Part shown: positions 4,766-6,210 of the stretch, in pieces
How positions within the stretch are numbered: the first letter of the stretch is position 1
How the letters are laid out: every line of letters begins with the position of its first letter
Assembly (NCBI GenBank): GCA_021779775.1
Contig: JAJYAB010000111.1
Location: 1 to 6,210, forward strand
Length of the DNA: 6,210 bases
Source of the DNA: Actinomycetes bacterium
GTDB lineage: Bacteria > Actinomycetota > Acidimicrobiia > Acidimicrobiales > UBA8190
Direction: 5' to 3'
The notes under the pieces: generated by a model
The model's database searches: none
What the model was told of the DNA's origin: nothing
What the model saw: only the letters and a program-made list of their open reading frames with translations
Program-made: the position numbers and the translations under genes

Positions 4766-5651
4766 TTGGCGATGCTGGCGAGCACCTCGACGAGGCGACG
4801 GTCGTACTCGTCGGCTGCGGTCCGCCACACCACGTCCGTCGCGAGCGCCACGCCGCCGGGCTCGACGGCACCGACCGCCACCCGGTCGTTCGCGCCGACC
4901 ACATCCCGAGCGGCGTCGAGGATCGTCGCTCGCTGGCCCTGCGTGCGAGTCAGCACCAGGGCTGCGATGGGCACGCGTTCGGACGCTGCGGATGCTGCAG
5001 GAGCCAGGAAGGCGGCCCAGCGAGCGAGGACCGACCCAAGACGCGCCCGTGGCACTCGATCAATCCTGGCGAAGACGAGTGCTCGGACATCCATTCCGCC
5101 GAGCCGGACGTTGAGCCCGGCGTCAACTGCAAGCCGCCGGCCGGCACCAGTACGTGGATCCCGGTACGTGGATCCCGGTACGTGGATCCCGGTACGTGGA
5201 TCCCGGTACGTGGATCCCGGTACGAGAGCCCATCAGGTAGGCGTCGCCAGCCGGTCAGTGTCAGCCCGACTGCCGGGCCATGCTCTCGGAGGCCGAGCCA
5301 CAGGCCGCTCAGCGCTCCGACCGTCCGCACGTTGGCGAGGTCCTCGCTCCATCGTTCGGGCGGCTTCGCCCCGATGACCTCGGCCCCAAACGACGTCAGC
5401 CACCAGTGGTAGGGGCAGGTGCCGACGGCTGCCCGGGGTCTGGGCCTCCGAGCAGCAAGAAGGGGCCTGATGGATGGTTGGACGCCCTCTTTCTCGGCGT
5501 CCAGGCGCGGCAATGTAGCCGCTGACGTGGGGTTTTGCAACATGGGTGGTGTGCCCTGCCGGCCGGGAGCGCGCCTCGAACGACGGAGGAGGCCTCGATC
5601 TGGCCCCGAAGTCAAGGCCTTTCTCGAAGATTCCGAGATTTCCTGGACCGG
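4753..5651 (-). pseudogene. Replication-relaxation family protein, split into two frames by a 14-bp repeat tract
   Basis: The upstream half, open from about 5651 (TTG 5615 is one possible start), contains 'AAVGTCPYHWWLTSFGAEVI', then 'NVRTVGALSGLWLGLRE' and 'TLTGWRRLPDGLSYRDPRTG'. The downstream half, in another frame, reads 'GRRLAVDAGLNVRLGG', 'VRALVFARIDRVPRARLGSV' and ends 'ATDVVWRTAADEYDRRLVEV' plus ~10 residues, with TGA at 4755-4753. The order (Y-x-W-x-LT-x-x-G, helical segment, LTGW, D-x-x-L-R-L, E/ARIDR-x, V-W-R) fits replication-relaxation proteins of actinobacterial plasmids and ICEs. The halves meet at the five-copy repeat (5150-5224). The present frame runs through the repeats and ends at 4950 with unrelated sequence, losing the second half. 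The N-terminal winged helix expected before 'YHWW' is not clear, so the 5' boundary is approximate. Family assignment is moderately sure; continuity of the two halves is firm. Confidence 0.62.
5150..5224. repeat. Five perfect tandem copies of a 14-bp unit plus 5 bp
   Basis: The unit GTACGTGGATCCCG occurs at 5150-5163, 5164-5177, 5178-5191, 5192-5205 and 5206-5219, followed by a partial GTACG. All copies are identical, so the array is recent or kept uniform. The unit holds the palindromes GTAC, ACGT and GGATCC. Since 14 is not a multiple of three, each gain or loss of a copy shifts the reading frame of the gene that contains it. Confidence 0.97.
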
Positions 5652-5716
5652 CTACGGCTACAGGCGGTCCACCGCTCCGCGGCGCTGCCAACGCCGAAAG
5701 TCGAGGGGCGGGCGAA

Positions 5717-6064
5717 CTACGGGAGGCTCTCGATCATGTGGAGTAGCTCCTCTCGGCGAAAGCCCTGTTGCCTGGCGAACTGAAGGAGCTCGTGCGCCTG
5801 AGCAAGAACAGCGCCCCGTTCCGGCGTACCCGCCACCGTCACCCCACGACCCCGCCGAAACTCCAACAGGCCTTCGTCGCGGAGGATCCTCAGGGCGCGG
5901 AACACGGTGTTGGCATTCACACCAAGCACTGCTGCCAGGTCACGTGCTGGTGGGAGCCGCTCCCCCGGATGTGCCTCACCCTCTGCAATAACACGACGGA
6001 TCTCGGCGGCCACCTGCTCGTGCAGCGCAGTCGGCTCGTCCCGGTCGACCGTGACCCTCAACAT
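5717..6064 (-). CDS. GntR-family transcriptional regulator, YtrA-type
   Basis: 115 residues from ATG 6064 to TAG at 5719-5717. Residues ~10-78 are the GntR winged helix: 'PTALHEQVAAEIRRVIAEG', 'PGERLPPARDLAAVLGVN', 'NTVFRALRILRDEGLLEF' and 'RRGRGVTVAG'. Only ~35 residues of helix follow ('AHELLQFARQQGFRREELL'), the short dimerisation tail of the YtrA subgroup, which lacks a large ligand-binding domain. Such regulators usually repress their own operon with a membrane or ABC-transporter gene next to them; none is visible downstream here, so the operon is probably broken. There is no Shine-Dalgarno sequence before the ATG and the CTAG-rich inverted repeat abuts it, pointing to a leaderless transcript and autorepression. 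A TTG at 6121 would extend the frame but is unsupported. Confidence 0.9.
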   Translation of the reverse strand: MLRVTVDRDEPTALHEQVAAEIRRVIAEGEAHPGERLPPARDLAAVLGVNANTVFRALRILRDEGLLEFRRGRGVTVAGTPERGAVLAQAHELLQFARQQGFRREELLHMIESLP

Positions 6065-6066
6065 CG

Positions 6067-6083
6067 TGCTAGCTAGACTAGCA
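6067..6083 (-). promoter_or_regulatory. Inverted-repeat operator and probable promoter of the gntR gene
   Basis: On the minus strand TGCTAG-TCTAG-CTAGCA ends 3 bases before the ATG; the outer six bases on each side are exact reverse complements. The TAGTCT or TAGCTA inside could serve as the -10 element, placing the transcription start at or near the ATG. A CTAG-type palindrome over the promoter is in line with autoregulation by YtrA-type GntR proteins. Inference from position and symmetry. Confidence 0.5.
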
Positions 6084-6210
6084 TTAGTGACCTTCGGCCC
6101 TATCCGTACGGACAGGCCCAAGGCGACGATAGCGGCGCGGCTCCGACGACGACGCCGAGCGATGTTCCACCCGCCGAGATGGTCGACGAGCAGGCACTCA
6201 TCGAAGAGGC
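6077..6210 (+). other. Open frame at the right edge, possible gene fragment
   Basis: One plus-strand frame is open from after the TAG at 6074-6076 to the window end. It reads 'GAAPTTTPSDVPPAEM' then 'VDEQALIEEA', an acidic, Thr/Pro-containing text that looks like genuine protein rather than a shadow. No ATG, GTG or TTG opens it before residue ~30, so it would be a 5'-truncated gene fragment. Nothing identifies a family. Confidence 0.22.
6099..6116. promoter_or_regulatory. Second palindrome upstream of gntR
   Basis: TCCGTACGGA (6103-6112) is a perfect 10-bp palindrome; with one mismatched pair the flanking CCT and AGG (6099-6101, 6114-6116) extend the symmetry. It lies about 20 bases upstream of the CTAG operator, near the expected -35 position, and could be another regulator site. 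Confidence 0.35.

Noticed and set aside
3953..4828. 291-residue minus-strand frame over the repeat-protein fragment
   Set aside because: Its text over 3972-4271 is a frame-shifted version of the SDGG repeats and the rest is Arg/Pro-rich; the true frame is the one with APFYGS motifs.
5150..5224. CRISPR array
   Set aside because: The repeats are 14 bp with no spacers between them, so this is a simple tandem array.
4361..5412. Two plus-strand frames of over 300 residues
   Set aside because: They run antisense to the replication-relaxation gene and through the 14-bp array, give Arg/Gly/Ser-rich text without domains, and are typical high-GC shadows.
6087..6209. GTG-started plus-strand frame at the right edge
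   Set aside because: The translation is an Arg-rich, low-complexity text typical of a shadow; the neighbouring frame looks more protein-like.

Overview
The window looks like a piece of accessory DNA from a high-GC actinobacterium, most likely the Acidimicrobiia. Three things point there. A fragment carries the 'SDGG-(I/V)-x-AF-G-x-APFYGS' repeat common in secreted proteins of that class. An ECF-type sigma factor is paired with a Thr-rich single-pass membrane protein. The remaining families (ISKra4/UPF0236-like transposase, replication-relaxation protein, YtrA-type GntR) are common in actinobacterial mobile regions. The taxonomic call is inference from family habits, not a search result.

Layout, left to right. 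1-946 (-): a decayed transposase with a frameshift and an internal deletion, running off the left edge. 974-1345 (+): the C-terminal part of a GNAT acetyltransferase, directly beside the transposase start. 1296-1439 (+): a doubtful 47-residue ORF. 1441-1692 (-): an 83-residue small membrane protein. 1825-2049 (+): the C-terminal part of a single-stranded DNA-binding protein, followed by a strong hairpin terminator (2061-2090). 2109-2136: a perfect 12-bp palindrome. 2149-2211 (+): a short nucleotidyltransferase-like remnant. 2258-2547 (+): a toxin-antitoxin pair whose antitoxin is intact but whose PIN-domain toxin breaks off after its first motif. 2522-3770 (-): the best-preserved unit, an ECF sigma factor and an overlapping membrane-anchored protein. 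3972-4271 (-): the C-terminal end of a secreted repeat protein. 4275-4752: no gene recognised. 4753 to about 5651 (-): a replication-relaxation family gene interrupted by five perfect copies of a 14-bp repeat. 5717-6064 (-): a YtrA-type GntR regulator, probably leaderless, with an inverted-repeat operator candidate on its start. The right edge holds a short open frame entering or leaving the window.

The window is dominated by gene ends rather than whole genes: at least six families are represented only by fragments, consistent with repeated insertion and deletion in a plasmid- or ICE-like region. The most interesting item is the 14-bp tandem repeat. By translation, the two halves of the replication-relaxation protein lie in different frames with the present five copies, and are joined in one frame when the copy number is 1, 4 or 7. 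Slippage by one unit would therefore switch the gene on or off. Whether this is true phase variation or a recent inactivating expansion cannot be told from one sequence.
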